Shown piece after piece: positions 16,494 through 24,459 of a DNA stretch of 64,000 nucleotides. The notes under the pieces were generated by a model. The model did not search any database, was not told the DNA's origin, and saw only the letters and a list, made by a program, of their open reading frames with translations. The position numbers were made by a program, and so were the translations under genes. Numbering within the stretch: the stretch's first letter is position 1; every line of letters begins with the position of its first letter. The stretch is from Perlucidibaca wandonensis (GTDB lineage: Bacteria > Pseudomonadota > Gammaproteobacteria > Pseudomonadales > Moraxellaceae). The DNA lies in assembly GCF_042677145.1 (NCBI RefSeq), contig NZ_JBHTIT010000001.1, positions 1,302,001 through 1,366,000 on the forward strand. The letters are read 5' to 3'.

Positions 16494-17728
16494 AGACGCC
16501 GAAACACCAACGAGGCATTGGTGCCACCAAAGCCAAAAGAGTTCGATACCACGACATCGACACGCTGCTCACGCGCGGTATTCGGCACATAGTCGAGACG
16601 GCATTGTGGGTCGACATTATCGAGGTTGATGGTTGGCGGCACGATCTGGTCACGTATCGCCAAGACACTGAAAATCGCCTCTACGCCACCGGCTGCACCG
16701 AGCAAATGCCCAGTCATCGATTTCGTCGAGCTTACTGCCAGTTTTGTAGCGTGGTCGCCAAACACTTGTTCAATGGCAAGCGACTCAGCGACATCGCCGG
16801 CTGAAGTTGAAGTGCCATGCGCATTGATATAGTCCACTTGCTCAGGATTCAGCCCAGCATCTTTTAACGCATTACGCATGGCCGCTGCTGCACCGGCACC
16901 ATTTTCAACGGGGGAAGTCATGTGAAAGGCATCTTCGCTCATGCCAAAACCCACAAGCTCAGCGTAAATTCTGGCGCCACGAGCTTGTGCATGCTCTAGC
17001 AGCTCGAGCATCACCACGCCAGCGCCGTCGCCCATGACAAAGCCATCACGGTCGCGGTCAAATGGCCGACTGGCAGCTGCAGGGTCATCGTTGCGAGTCG
17101 ATAGCGCGCGCGGTGCAGCAAAGCCCGCCAAACCCAATAAACTAACGGCCTTCTCAGCACCACCAGCAAGCACGGCATCGGCATCGCCATAGGCAATCAT
17201 GCGTGCCGCCATGCCAATGCTGTGAGTACCAGTCGTGCAGGCTGTCGCGATCGCAAGATTTGGCCCTTTAAGACCAAAGCGAATAGCCAACATGCCCGCT
17301 GCCATATTGACGATGGAGCCAGGCACAAAAAATGGCGACACTTTGCGTGGGCCACCCTCAAGTAAATTCGTATGGGTAGATGTAATAGTGTTTAAACCAC
17401 CAATACCCGAGCCCAACACGACACCAACACGGTCGCAATTAGCCTCTGTAATCTCAAGACCAGAGTCTTTCATGGCCTGACAGCCTGCTGCGAGGCCATA
17501 CTGAATAAAGCCATCGATGCGCCGCGCTTCTTTCGCAGGCATATAATCATCGACAATAAAATCAGGCACTTGACTGGCAAACTGAGTAGTCAAAGCGCTG
17601 CAATCAAAATCCGTGACCGTGCGTATACCGCTTTGACCGGCTTTAATGCCCTGCCAGGTCGACTCTACACTGGCGCCAAGGCCGGTAAGCATGCCCAAAC
17701 CTGTGACCACTACGCGACGCTTTGCCAT
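16490..17728 (-). CDS. fabF: Beta-ketoacyl-ACP synthase II
   Basis: FabF elongates acyl-ACP with malonyl-ACP. The 412-residue enzyme shows the active-site cysteine in AIATACTTGTHSIG near 165, NAHGTSTSAGD with the first histidine near 305, KSMTGHLLGAAGG with the second near 345, and NSFGFGGTNASL near the end. GGAG stands 6 bases before the ATG at 17728; a GTG four codons earlier would lie on this site. A hairpin terminator separates it from acpP, so fabF expression likely depends on read-through or a weak promoter. Confidence 0.97.
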   Translation of the reverse strand: MAKRRVVVTGLGMLTGLGASVESTWQGIKAGQSGIRTVTDFDCSALTTQFASQVPDFIVDDYMPAKEARRIDGFIQYGLAAGCQAMKDSGLEITEANCDRVGVVLGSGIGGLNTITSTHTNLLEGGPRKVSPFFVPGSIVNMAAGMLAIRFGLKGPNLAIATACTTGTHSIGMAARMIAYGDADAVLAGGAEKAVSLLGLAGFAAPRALSTRNDDPAAASRPFDRDRDGFVMGDGAGVVMLELLEHAQARGARIYAELVGFGMSEDAFHMTSPVENGAGAAAAMRNALKDAGLNPEQVDYINAHGTSTSAGDVAESLAIEQVFGDHATKLAVSSTKSMTGHLLGAAGGVEAIFSVLAIRDQIVPPTINLDNVDPQCRLDYVPNTAREQRVDVVVSNSFGFGGTNASLVFRRL

Positions 17729-17751
17729 GTATTTCTCCACTCTCTGACACG

Positions 17752-17789
17752 AAAAAGCCGCAGGAGCGCAAACGCTACTGCGGCTTTTT
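17752..17789 (-). terminator. Terminator or attenuator between acpP and fabF
   Basis: AAAAAGCCGCAG pairs with CTGCGGCTTTTT, with GAGCG/CGCT continuing inside. On the minus strand it follows acpP and precedes fabF. Its position fits a partial terminator that keeps acpP mRNA in excess over fabF. Confidence 0.75.
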
Positions 17790-17800
17790 ACACAAACTAC

Positions 17801-18040
17801 TTACTGCTTGCTGTGCGCAGTAACATAGTCAATGGCCGTTTGCACGGTGCTGATTTTCTCAGCATCTTCATCGGGGATTTCTGTTTCAAATTCTTCTTCC
17901 AACGCCATCACCAATTCAACGGTGTCCAGCGAGTCAGCGCCCAAATCATCGACAAATGAAGCTTCGTTAGTTACTTCTTCCAACTTAACACCCAGTTGTT
18001 CGGCAACGATTTTTTTGACGCGTTCTTCGATTGTGCTCAC
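17801..18040 (-). CDS. acpP: Acyl carrier protein
   Basis: The small acidic carrier of growing acyl chains. The 79-residue protein starts STIEERVKKIVAEQLGVK and has the phosphopantetheine serine in GADSLDTVELVMALEEEF near residue 38. The start codon is GTG with AGGAG 6 bases upstream. It has its own probable promoter (18084-18112) in the gap behind fabG and a terminator before fabF, matching the high expression known for AcpP. Confidence 0.98.
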   Translation of the reverse strand: MSTIEERVKKIVAEQLGVKLEEVTNEASFVDDLGADSLDTVELVMALEEEFETEIPDEDAEKISTVQTAIDYVTAHSKQ

Positions 18041-18069
18041 GTTTATCTCCTGTGATGTCGGTTAGGCCG

Positions 18070-18103
18070 ACAAGTCGCGACTAAGTCTAGTGAAGCGACT
18101 TGT
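18070..18103. repeat. 9-bp inverted repeat over the acpP promoter
   Basis: ACAAGTCGC and GCGACTTGT are perfect inverted copies around 16 bases. They flank the proposed -10 of acpP. It may be an operator or a hairpin in the early mRNA; the factor is unknown. Confidence 0.5.
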
Positions 18104-18112
18104 AGCTGGCAA
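18084..18112 (-). promoter_or_regulatory. Probable sigma-70 promoter of acpP
   Basis: On the minus strand TTGCCA (18107-18112) and TAGACT (18084-18089) are 17 bases apart, 44 bases or more upstream of the GTG of acpP. Five of six and four of six bases match consensus. Confidence 0.5.
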
Positions 18113-18180
18113 GAACAGCCTGCCGTCAAACCGTAAGTAGTTGTTTCAGTCAACTTATGTAGGAATTTCATGGCCTTATG

Positions 18181-18924
18181 TTAAGCCATGTACATGCCGC
18201 CGTTGACGTGCAGCGTGGTTCCAGTGATATAAGACGCCGCATCTGAGGCCAAAAACGCGACCGCGGAGGCGATATCTTCCGGTTGCCCTAAACGACCTGC
18301 CGGCACTTGCTTGAGTAACAACTCGCGTTGCGCCTCCGGCAAAGCCTGAGTCATATCTGTTTCAATAAAGCCTGGTGCAATGGAATTGACCGTGATGTTG
18401 CGCGAAGCAATCTCAGCAGCCAAGGCACGGCTAAAGCCTTCAAGCCCAGCTTTTGCAGCGGCATAGTTTGCCTGTCCAGGGTTACCCATGGAACCAACCA
18501 CCGAGCTGATATTAATAATGCGGCCCCAACGCGCCTTGGTCATACCTTTAAGGCATGCCTTGGTAACGCGAAAAATCGCCGATAAATTAGTATTGATAAC
18601 GTCATCCCACTCATCGGCCTTCATGCGCAGCATGAGGTTATCGCGGGTGATACCGGCGTTATTGACCACGATCTGTGGTGCACCAAATTCGGCGTTAATC
18701 ACGGCAATGGTCTGATCAATAGATTCAGCATCAGCAACATTGAGCACGACGCCTTTGCCTTTTACGCCAGCCTCAGCAAATGCAGCGCTAATGCGCTCAG
18801 CACCTTCGGCTGTGGTCGCAGTGCCAACGACAGTATGACCTTGTTGACCAAGGGCTAAAGCAATTGCTCGACCTATGCCACGTGTAGCGCCAGTGACTAG
18901 CGCTACTTTTTCTGACTCACTCAT
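18181..18924 (-). CDS. fabG: 3-oxoacyl-ACP reductase
   Basis: NADPH-dependent reductase of the fatty acid cycle. The 247-residue short-chain dehydrogenase has TGATRGIGRAIA near residue 12, NNAGITRDNLMLRM near 88, the catalytic serine in INISSVVGSMGN, and YAAAK with tyrosine/lysine near 151-155. It sits between fabD and acpP in the usual order. Length and motifs are standard. Confidence 0.97.
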   Translation of the reverse strand: MSESEKVALVTGATRGIGRAIALALGQQGHTVVGTATTAEGAERISAAFAEAGVKGKGVVLNVADAESIDQTIAVINAEFGAPQIVVNNAGITRDNLMLRMKADEWDDVINTNLSAIFRVTKACLKGMTKARWGRIINISSVVGSMGNPGQANYAAAKAGLEGFSRALAAEIASRNITVNSIAPGFIETDMTQALPEAQRELLLKQVPAGRLGQPEDIASAVAFLASDAASYITGTTLHVNGGMYMA

Positions 18925-18971
18925 ATTTAATCCTCTGGCTCAAAAACAACTTTCAAGCCGATCGTCTTAGC

Positions 18972-19907
18972 TTAGCAAAGTGATTCTAACGCAGCAGTCA
19001 TACCTTCGGTTGAATCTAGTGACCAATGAGTCATATTTTTATCAATACGCTTATTCAAGCCCGTGAGGACTTTGCCCGGGCCACTTTCGAACATTTGCGT
19101 TACGCCTAAGGCACTCAGATGCTCAACGCACTCAACCCAACGCACGGGACTATAGAGCTGCTCGACCAATGCCGCCTGAAGCGTCGCTGTATCGCTGGCC
19201 ACTTTTGCCGAAACATTTTGCACCACAGGGATGACCGATTTGTTAAATGTCAGTGCGTAGAAGCACTTAGCTAGCTCGTCTGCCGCAGGGCGCATCAAGG
19301 CACAATGCGACGGCGCACTCACCGATAGCGGCAAGGCACGCTTAGCGCCAGCTGCTTTGCACTCAATAATGGCACGATCAACCGCTGCGGCACTGCCGGC
19401 AATAACCACTTGGCCGGGCGCATTAAAGTTCACCGCGGCAACGACGTCGCCATCGGCAGCGACTTTGCAGGCGGCAATGACTTGCTCATTATCGAGGCCT
19501 AAAATCGCAGCCATCGCACCTTCACCTGCAGGTACGGCATCTTGCATCAAGCGGCCACGCTCGGCGACTAGGCGCACACCATCGGCCAGTGAGATCACCT
19601 CGGCGGCAACCAGTGCGGTGTATTCGCCCAAAGAATGACCGGCTAAATAGTCTGGTGCAGGGCCGCCCGCTTGTTTCCACGCACGCCAAACGGCAATACC
19701 TGCGGCGAGCAATAAGGGCTGAGTGTTTTCAGTGGCGTTCATTTCGGCCTCAGGGCCGTTTTGCGCCAATGCCCACAGGTCTTTACCCAAGGCGGCTGAA
19801 GCTTCAGCAAAGGTCGCTTCAATAATGGGATAACTAGCGGCTAAATCAGCAAGCATGCCAATGCTTTGCGAGCCTTGACCTGGGAATACCCATGCAGTCG
19901 TCGTCAT
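18972..19907 (-). CDS. fabD: Malonyl-CoA:ACP transacylase
   Basis: FabD moves malonyl from CoA to ACP. The 311-residue protein has FPGQGSQSIGM at the N-terminus, the nucleophile serine in LAGHSLGEYTALVAA near residue 92, the arginine region LVAERGRLMQDAVP, and the histidine in SAPSHCALM near 200. It follows plsX and precedes fabG on the same strand. Confidence 0.97.
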   Translation of the reverse strand: MTTTAWVFPGQGSQSIGMLADLAASYPIIEATFAEASAALGKDLWALAQNGPEAEMNATENTQPLLLAAGIAVWRAWKQAGGPAPDYLAGHSLGEYTALVAAEVISLADGVRLVAERGRLMQDAVPAGEGAMAAILGLDNEQVIAACKVAADGDVVAAVNFNAPGQVVIAGSAAAVDRAIIECKAAGAKRALPLSVSAPSHCALMRPAADELAKCFYALTFNKSVIPVVQNVSAKVASDTATLQAALVEQLYSPVRWVECVEHLSALGVTQMFESGPGKVLTGLNKRIDKNMTHWSLDSTEGMTAALESLC

Positions 19908-19942
19908 AGTTGGTCCTTTTTATATGAATAGATGAGTTATTA

Positions 19943-20965
19943 CTATTCGCTAGCGGCGCTGCTCTCGGCTTCGCTAAAGCGTCGCGAGATGAGGCCGGGA
20001 ATATCTTTGCGCACTTCTAACATAGCGACTTCAAGCGCATGCGCAAAGGAGGAGATATCGGCGCTACCATGGCTTTTGATGACAATGCCATTGAGGCCAA
20101 CGAGGCTGGCACCATTATAGCGACCGGGGTCCATTTGTGACTTCAAGCCACGCCAAATGGGATAAGCCAAAGCGCCTAAGATTTTGGTCAGCCAATTACG
20201 GTTAATCTGCACTTTAATCATGGCGGCGATCATTTTCGCCACACCCTCAGAACTTTTCAGCGCGATATTGCCAACGAAACCATCGCAGACAACCACTTCT
20301 GCCTCACCACGGAAAACACCATCGCCTTCGATATAGCCGATGTAATTTAGACCGGAGTTACGCAGCAGCTCATGCGTCTGCTTGATGAGGTCGTTGCCCT
20401 TGATTTCTTCTTCGCCAATATTAAGCAGTGCCACGCGCGGACTGGCATGGCCATCGAGCGCGCCCGCCACAAGCGAGCCCATACGAGCAAACTGCAGCAA
20501 ATGCGCAGGTTCAGAATCAATATTGGCGCCGAGATCAAGCATATGAACATGACCACGCTGCGTTGGCAGGGCCGTCATGATGGCTGGGCGGTCTATTGCA
20601 GGGTGGGTTTTTAGCACAAAACGGCTAACTGCCATGAGCGCGCCGGTATTGCCCGCAGAGATACAAGCCTGAGCGTGGCCATCACGAACGGCTTCAGCAG
20701 CCAAGCGCATGGAAGAGCGCTTTTTCTGACGCAGCGCCACCGAGACTTTATCGTCCATGGTGACAAATTCGCTGGTGTGCACAATGCTCATGCGCTTGCG
20801 CAGAGCATCTGGAGTTTTTTCCAGAAATGGCAAAATAGCCGCTTCATCACCCACCAACAAAAAACTCACGTCGGGGGCAATGGCGGCTATTTTTAACGCC
20901 GCTGGCACAGTAACGGAGGCACCGAAGTCGCCTCCCATTACATCAACCGCCAGCGTAATCGACAT
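19943..20965 (-). CDS. plsX: Phosphate acyltransferase PlsX
   Basis: PlsX makes acyl-phosphate from acyl-ACP, the first step of phospholipid synthesis with PlsY. The 340-residue protein starts with ITLAVDVMGGDFGA and has SAGNTGALMAVSRF near 110, LDLGANIDSEP near 150, and CDGFVGNIALKSSEG near 230. It lies 13 bases behind rpmF in the conserved rpmF-plsX-fabD order. Confidence 0.97.
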   Translation of the reverse strand: MSITLAVDVMGGDFGASVTVPAALKIAAIAPDVSFLLVGDEAAILPFLEKTPDALRKRMSIVHTSEFVTMDDKVSVALRQKKRSSMRLAAEAVRDGHAQACISAGNTGALMAVSRFVLKTHPAIDRPAIMTALPTQRGHVHMLDLGANIDSEPAHLLQFARMGSLVAGALDGHASPRVALLNIGEEEIKGNDLIKQTHELLRNSGLNYIGYIEGDGVFRGEAEVVVCDGFVGNIALKSSEGVAKMIAAMIKVQINRNWLTKILGALAYPIWRGLKSQMDPGRYNGASLVGLNGIVIKSHGSADISSFAHALEVAMLEVRKDIPGLISRRFSEAESSAASE

Positions 20966-20978
20966 AGATTACTGCGTC

Positions 20979-21161
20979 TTATGCTTCGTCTTTTACGCCA
21001 AAGAGCTGATGACCGCGATAGAAGCCATCTTTGGTGACGTGATGACGACGGTGTAATTCACCAGTGGTCTGATCGACGCTCAGGGTTGGGCCATTCAAGG
21101 CATCATGCGAACGACGCATGTCACGACGTGAACGGCTTTTACGGTTCTGTTGAACGGCCAT
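20979..21161 (-). CDS. rpmF: 50S ribosomal protein L32
   Basis: The 60-residue basic protein starts MAVQQNRKSRSRRDMRRSHD, the typical L32 N-terminus, with HRRHHVTKDGFYRGHQ further on. The four cysteines of zinc-type L32 are absent, as in most gammaproteobacteria. It lies between yceD and plsX, tying a ribosomal protein to phospholipid synthesis. Confidence 0.97.
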   Translation of the reverse strand: MAVQQNRKSRSRRDMRRSHDALNGPTLSVDQTTGELHRRHHVTKDGFYRGHQLFGVKDEA

Positions 21162-21232
21162 GGTTTACTCCGGCATTTTACTCACGACTGTTGCTTAACT
21201 GCAGCAGTCTCACTTTGGTGTCACTTCGCGTC

Positions 21233-21745
21233 TTAGTGCTTTTTCAAGCTCGCTAAGACATGAAATGGGTTCTCTCTCAACGTTTCGGGCTCGGCTACGG
21301 TGTCGTCAACTAACGGCACTGCTGGCTCACAGTCCTCATGGTTTGCCACTAATGGCAAAGCCAAGATCAGTTCATCTTCCAGCAGCTCTGGGAAATCTAG
21401 TTCACCATTGTCTGCTAGAACAAAATCTTCAGCTTCCGATAAACGCTCAACTTCCTCGTCATCGTTCAGCATAAACACATTTACTTGTGCCGATATCGGC
21501 ACATTAACGGCCTGCAAGCAGCGCTGGCATTCTAACGAAAGCGTGGTCTCTAAGCGACCCGCTAACACCGGAAAATGCCGCGCATCGCGAGCAAACGCGA
21601 CATGCACTGTCACTTCACCATCTGTACTTAAGGCGCCATCAAGCAAGCGCGTAAAACGCGCTAATGGCATGGCGACATCGAGCACTGCTGCGCGATCGGC
21701 CCATTTGCCTGGTTCGATGATGTGTGGAATTGTGCTGTCTGACAT
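21233..21745 (-). CDS. yceD: YceD family protein (DUF177)
   Basis: A 170-residue acidic protein of the YceD/DUF177 family, whose members are linked to 23S rRNA or ribosome assembly and nearly always precede rpmF. Visible are LSLECQRCLQAVNVPI with the CxxC pair near 70-73, and the C-terminal NPFHVLASLKKH, the common NPFxxLxxLK ending. The ATG at 21745 is chosen because it lies just downstream of a strong promoter (21755-21783). A GTG 24 bases upstream would lie inside that promoter. This makes the mRNA nearly leaderless. Confidence 0.9.
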   Translation of the reverse strand: MSDSTIPHIIEPGKWADRAAVLDVAMPLARFTRLLDGALSTDGEVTVHVAFARDARHFPVLAGRLETTLSLECQRCLQAVNVPISAQVNVFMLNDDEEVERLSEAEDFVLADNGELDFPELLEDELILALPLVANHEDCEPAVPLVDDTVAEPETLRENPFHVLASLKKH

Positions 21746-21777
21746 AGGGGCGGGATAATACGGATTCACCCCGCCCC
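21746..21777. repeat. 9-bp GC-rich inverted repeat in the yceD promoter
   Basis: AGGGGCGGG and CCCGCCCCT flank about 14 bases. One arm lies in the -35/-10 spacer and the other is the discriminator just before the yceD ATG. It could be a protein site or a chance result of two G/C blocks. Confidence 0.5.
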
Positions 21778-21783
21778 TGTCAA
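21755..21783 (-). promoter_or_regulatory. Strong sigma-70 promoter of yceD-rpmF-plsX-fabDG
   Basis: On the minus strand TTGACA (21778-21783, perfect -35) and TATTAT (21755-21760, five of six) are exactly 17 bases apart. The discriminator is CCCGCCCC, a GC-rich type associated with stringent (ppGpp) control. The expected start lies 0-3 bases before the yceD ATG. Confidence 0.8.
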
Positions 21784-21806
21784 AGGACTATTGCTGCATT
21801 TGTGGC

Positions 21807-22772
21807 TTATTTAAGCGTAACGCGACTTGCTTCCAAACCTAGGGTTTGACGCAGGCTCGTAGCGAACTCTTGGCCAACCACAGCACCCAAACGGCGCAGC
21901 ACTGAATCAACGGGATTAGGCATCAAGGTGTAGTCCACCAACGTCTCAGCTTTCACCACATCACGCGCCACCGAGTGCAAGGAACCGATGTCATCCGCCA
22001 GACCTAGCGTGATGGCTTGATCGCCGCTCCAGAAGTAACCCGAGAAGGTATCGTCGTTGACCTTTAAGCGCTCACCACGGCCTGCTTTCACAGCAGCAAT
22101 AAATTGCCTATGCACGGCATCCAACACGCCCTGCACATGCGCCTGCTCAATCTCATTCACGGGCTTGCTAGGGCTAAGCAGATTTTTGTGTGCACCTGCA
22201 GCCAAAGTACGATCCTCAACACCAAGTTTCTGCAGTAGCTCAGGCACGCCAAAGCCAGGCATGATGACGCCGATCGATCCCACCAAGCTGGATGGATTGA
22301 CGTAGATCTTATCGGCCGCCACCGCGATGTAATAAGCACCCGACGCACCCATATCGCTAATCACTGCGTATAGTGGCTTATCAGGATGGATTAAGCGCTG
22401 GCGACGAATCTCACGATAGACCTCATCGGCCTGCACAGGGCTGCCGCCAGGGCTATTGATGCGCAAGACCACGGCCTTGGCCTCAGTCGCGCTGAAGGCG
22501 CTATCGAGCGCTTCGATCAGGCTATCGGCATTGGCCGGCATATCTGCCGCAATCGCGCCATCAATAGTGATGACGGCGGTATGTGCGCCAAAGCTTTCGG
22601 CACCCATGGAGCCAATAGTGCGATAGGCAAATAGCGCCACCACGACAATAAATAAGCCGCGACGAATCCACTGCCAGCGTTTAGCGCGCCGTCTATCGTT
22701 CAAATCTTCTAAAAGAAAGCGCTCAACCAATGCCCAGTCGCGCGGACCGCGACCATTGCCCCATTCCGCCAT
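21807..22772 (-). CDS. sppA: Signal peptide peptidase, S49 family
   Basis: A membrane-anchored serine peptidase. The 321-residue protein has one membrane segment (GLFIVVVALFAYRTIG, about 39-54) and a single S49 domain: VLRINSPGGSPVQADEVY near 100, the serine in SDMGASGAYYIAVAADKIY near 150, then SLVGSIGVI. It is the short single-domain type (SohB/SppA36-like), half the size of E. coli SppA. In Pseudomonas a maf gene lies between it and yceD; here the gap is only 61 bases. Confidence 0.9.
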   Translation of the reverse strand: MAEWGNGRGPRDWALVERFLLEDLNDRRRAKRWQWIRRGLFIVVVALFAYRTIGSMGAESFGAHTAVITIDGAIAADMPANADSLIEALDSAFSATEAKAVVLRINSPGGSPVQADEVYREIRRQRLIHPDKPLYAVISDMGASGAYYIAVAADKIYVNPSSLVGSIGVIMPGFGVPELLQKLGVEDRTLAAGAHKNLLSPSKPVNEIEQAHVQGVLDAVHRQFIAAVKAGRGERLKVNDDTFSGYFWSGDQAITLGLADDIGSLHSVARDVVKAETLVDYTLMPNPVDSVLRRLGAVVGQEFATSLRQTLGLEASRVTLK

Positions 22773-22781
22773 GACACACCC

Positions 22782-23444
22782 TCACTGATTAATCGTTTGC
22801 TGCAAATAGGTCGCCAACTCGGGCAGCGAGTGGCAGAGCGTCAAAGGCTGGTGAGCCAATAGCCGCTCGGCGCTGTGCACGCCATAGGTGACGCCAACCG
22901 AGGCCATGCCAATCGACTCCGCCATGGCCAAGTCATAGGTTGTATCGCCGACCATGATGGCGCGCTGCACCGGCACACTCAGCTCGCTCAACAGCTCGTT
23001 GAGCATGCGCGGATCAGGCTTAGACAGCGTCTCATCAGCACAACGTGTGGCTTTAAAATAATGTGCCCAGCCAGTATCGGCCATTACGCGATCCAAGCCC
23101 TTGCGACTTTTACCTGTGGCCACAGCAAGCGTTAGCTCCTGAGCTCGCAGGCCTTGCAGCATTGCTTCAGCGCCAGCAAACGGCTTAGTTTGCTTATTAT
23201 TGCTGGCGACAAAATGCGTGGCATATTGCTGACGTAATGCTTCGCGTGCCGCCTCGCTTACTGTCGGAAACAGCACGCGCATGGCCTCGGGCAAGCCCAA
23301 GCCAATAATATCTTTCGCCGCTGCCTCGCTAGGTACATCGACACCAAGATCGCGCGCAGAAGCTTGAATGCTGCTGACAATCTGCGCCACAGAGTCCATC
23401 ACCGTGCCATCCCAGTCGAAAATCACTAGGTCAAACTTAGGCAC
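22782..23444 (-). CDS. HAD family phosphatase, phosphoglycolate phosphatase-like
   Basis: A haloacid-dehalogenase hydrolase of about 220 residues. Motif I is FDWDGTVMDS at the N-terminus, motif II lies around AVATGKSRKGLD, and motifs III/IV appear as KPDPRML and VGDTTYDLAMA. I chose the GTG at 23444, which puts MPKFDLVIFDWDGT at the start as in related proteins and overlaps rluC by 8 bases; an ATG at 23480 is possible. The substrate is not known. The rluC-HAD-sppA order is conserved in Pseudomonas. Confidence 0.85.
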   Translation of the reverse strand: MPKFDLVIFDWDGTVMDSVAQIVSSIQASARDLGVDVPSEAAAKDIIGLGLPEAMRVLFPTVSEAAREALRQQYATHFVASNNKQTKPFAGAEAMLQGLRAQELTLAVATGKSRKGLDRVMADTGWAHYFKATRCADETLSKPDPRMLNELLSELSVPVQRAIMVGDTTYDLAMAESIGMASVGVTYGVHSAERLLAHQPLTLCHSLPELATYLQQTINQ

Positions 23445-24396
23445 GGCGCAACACCGCCAAACCTTTTTCGAAGTCGTCATCGGGCTCAGCCGATAGCACC
23501 AAACGCTTGCCAGATGGCAGCGTCAGCTTCAGGTCGCGAGCATGCAAAAACAGTCGCGACAAGCCTTTGGCTTTAAAGCGCTCATTATCTGCATCGCGGC
23601 CATATTTGGTATCACCAACGAGTGCATGACCTAAATGCTGAGCATGAACACGAATCTGGTGAGTACGGCCGGTGAGCAAATGAGCTTCGACCAGCGTCGC
23701 GTCTTTATAACGCTCCAGCACCGTAAACACGGTAATCGCCGCCTTGCCTTCACGCGATACGCGCACGATCGCTTCGCCACCTGGACGCTCGACCTTTAAT
23801 AGCGGCGCTTCAACGCGGTGCGTTGTGCCCTGCAGACGACCGCTAAGCAGTGCCACATAGCGCTTGTCCATTTGACCATCGCGCAGCTGAGCATGAAGTG
23901 CGCGCAATAAAGGTCGATGACCAGTAACCATGATCAAGCCTGAAGTATCGCGATCGAGCCTATGCACCAGCTCAAGGCTGCCGGCCTGCTCAGGGCGCAT
24001 GGTGCGCAGCGCTTCAATTAGGCCCACAGAAATACCACTGCCGCCATGTACGGCTAGGCCCGCCGGCTTATTGATCACCATCAGATGGTCTTCATCAAAA
24101 ACCAAACGCTGCTCCAGCAGCTTTTGCAAACCAGTCGATGGCCTGTGCGCTGGCGCCTCTTCGCTCATGCGAATCGGTGGCACGCGAATGATATCGCCTG
24201 CCTCAACACGGTAATCAGGCTTAATACGGCCTTTATTAACGCGCACCTCACCTTTACGCACGATGCGATAAATAAGTGTGCGTGGCGTGCCTTTCAGCGC
24301 CGTCATCAAAAAGTTGTCGAGGCGTTGGCCGGCATAAGCGGCATCCACTGTGATGTAACTAACGGCGGGTGTATCGGAGCTATCGGGTGCGTGCAT
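23437..24396 (-). CDS. rluC: 23S rRNA pseudouridine synthase RluC
   Basis: Makes pseudouridines in 23S rRNA. The protein has an N-terminal S4 domain (GQRLDNFLMTALKGTPRTLI), then the catalytic aspartate in LVHRLDRDTSGLIMV near 145 and the HQIRVHAQHLGHALVGD motif. The start at 24396 (MHAPDSSD) is preferred over a codon 42 bases upstream; the site upstream is weak. It diverges from rne as in many gammaproteobacteria. RluD is the alternative, but location next to rne favours RluC. Confidence 0.9.
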   Translation of the reverse strand: MHAPDSSDTPAVSYITVDAAYAGQRLDNFLMTALKGTPRTLIYRIVRKGEVRVNKGRIKPDYRVEAGDIIRVPPIRMSEEAPAHRPSTGLQKLLEQRLVFDEDHLMVINKPAGLAVHGGSGISVGLIEALRTMRPEQAGSLELVHRLDRDTSGLIMVTGHRPLLRALHAQLRDGQMDKRYVALLSGRLQGTTHRVEAPLLKVERPGGEAIVRVSREGKAAITVFTVLERYKDATLVEAHLLTGRTHQIRVHAQHLGHALVGDTKYGRDADNERFKAKGLSRLFLHARDLKLTLPSGKRLVLSAEPDDDFEKGLAVLRRA

Positions 24397-24452
24397 GAAC
24401 AAGCCTGTGGATAATTTGGTGCGCTTATCTAGCAGCACACGGGGATGACTGC

Positions 24453-24458
24453 TATATT
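24453..24458 (+). promoter_or_regulatory. Candidate extended -10 promoter of rne
   Basis: TGCTATATT fits an extended -10 (TGnTATATT). No good -35 is seen, as is common for this type. A start near 24465 would give a leader of about 495 bases. Confidence 0.4.
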
Positions 24459-24459
24459 A

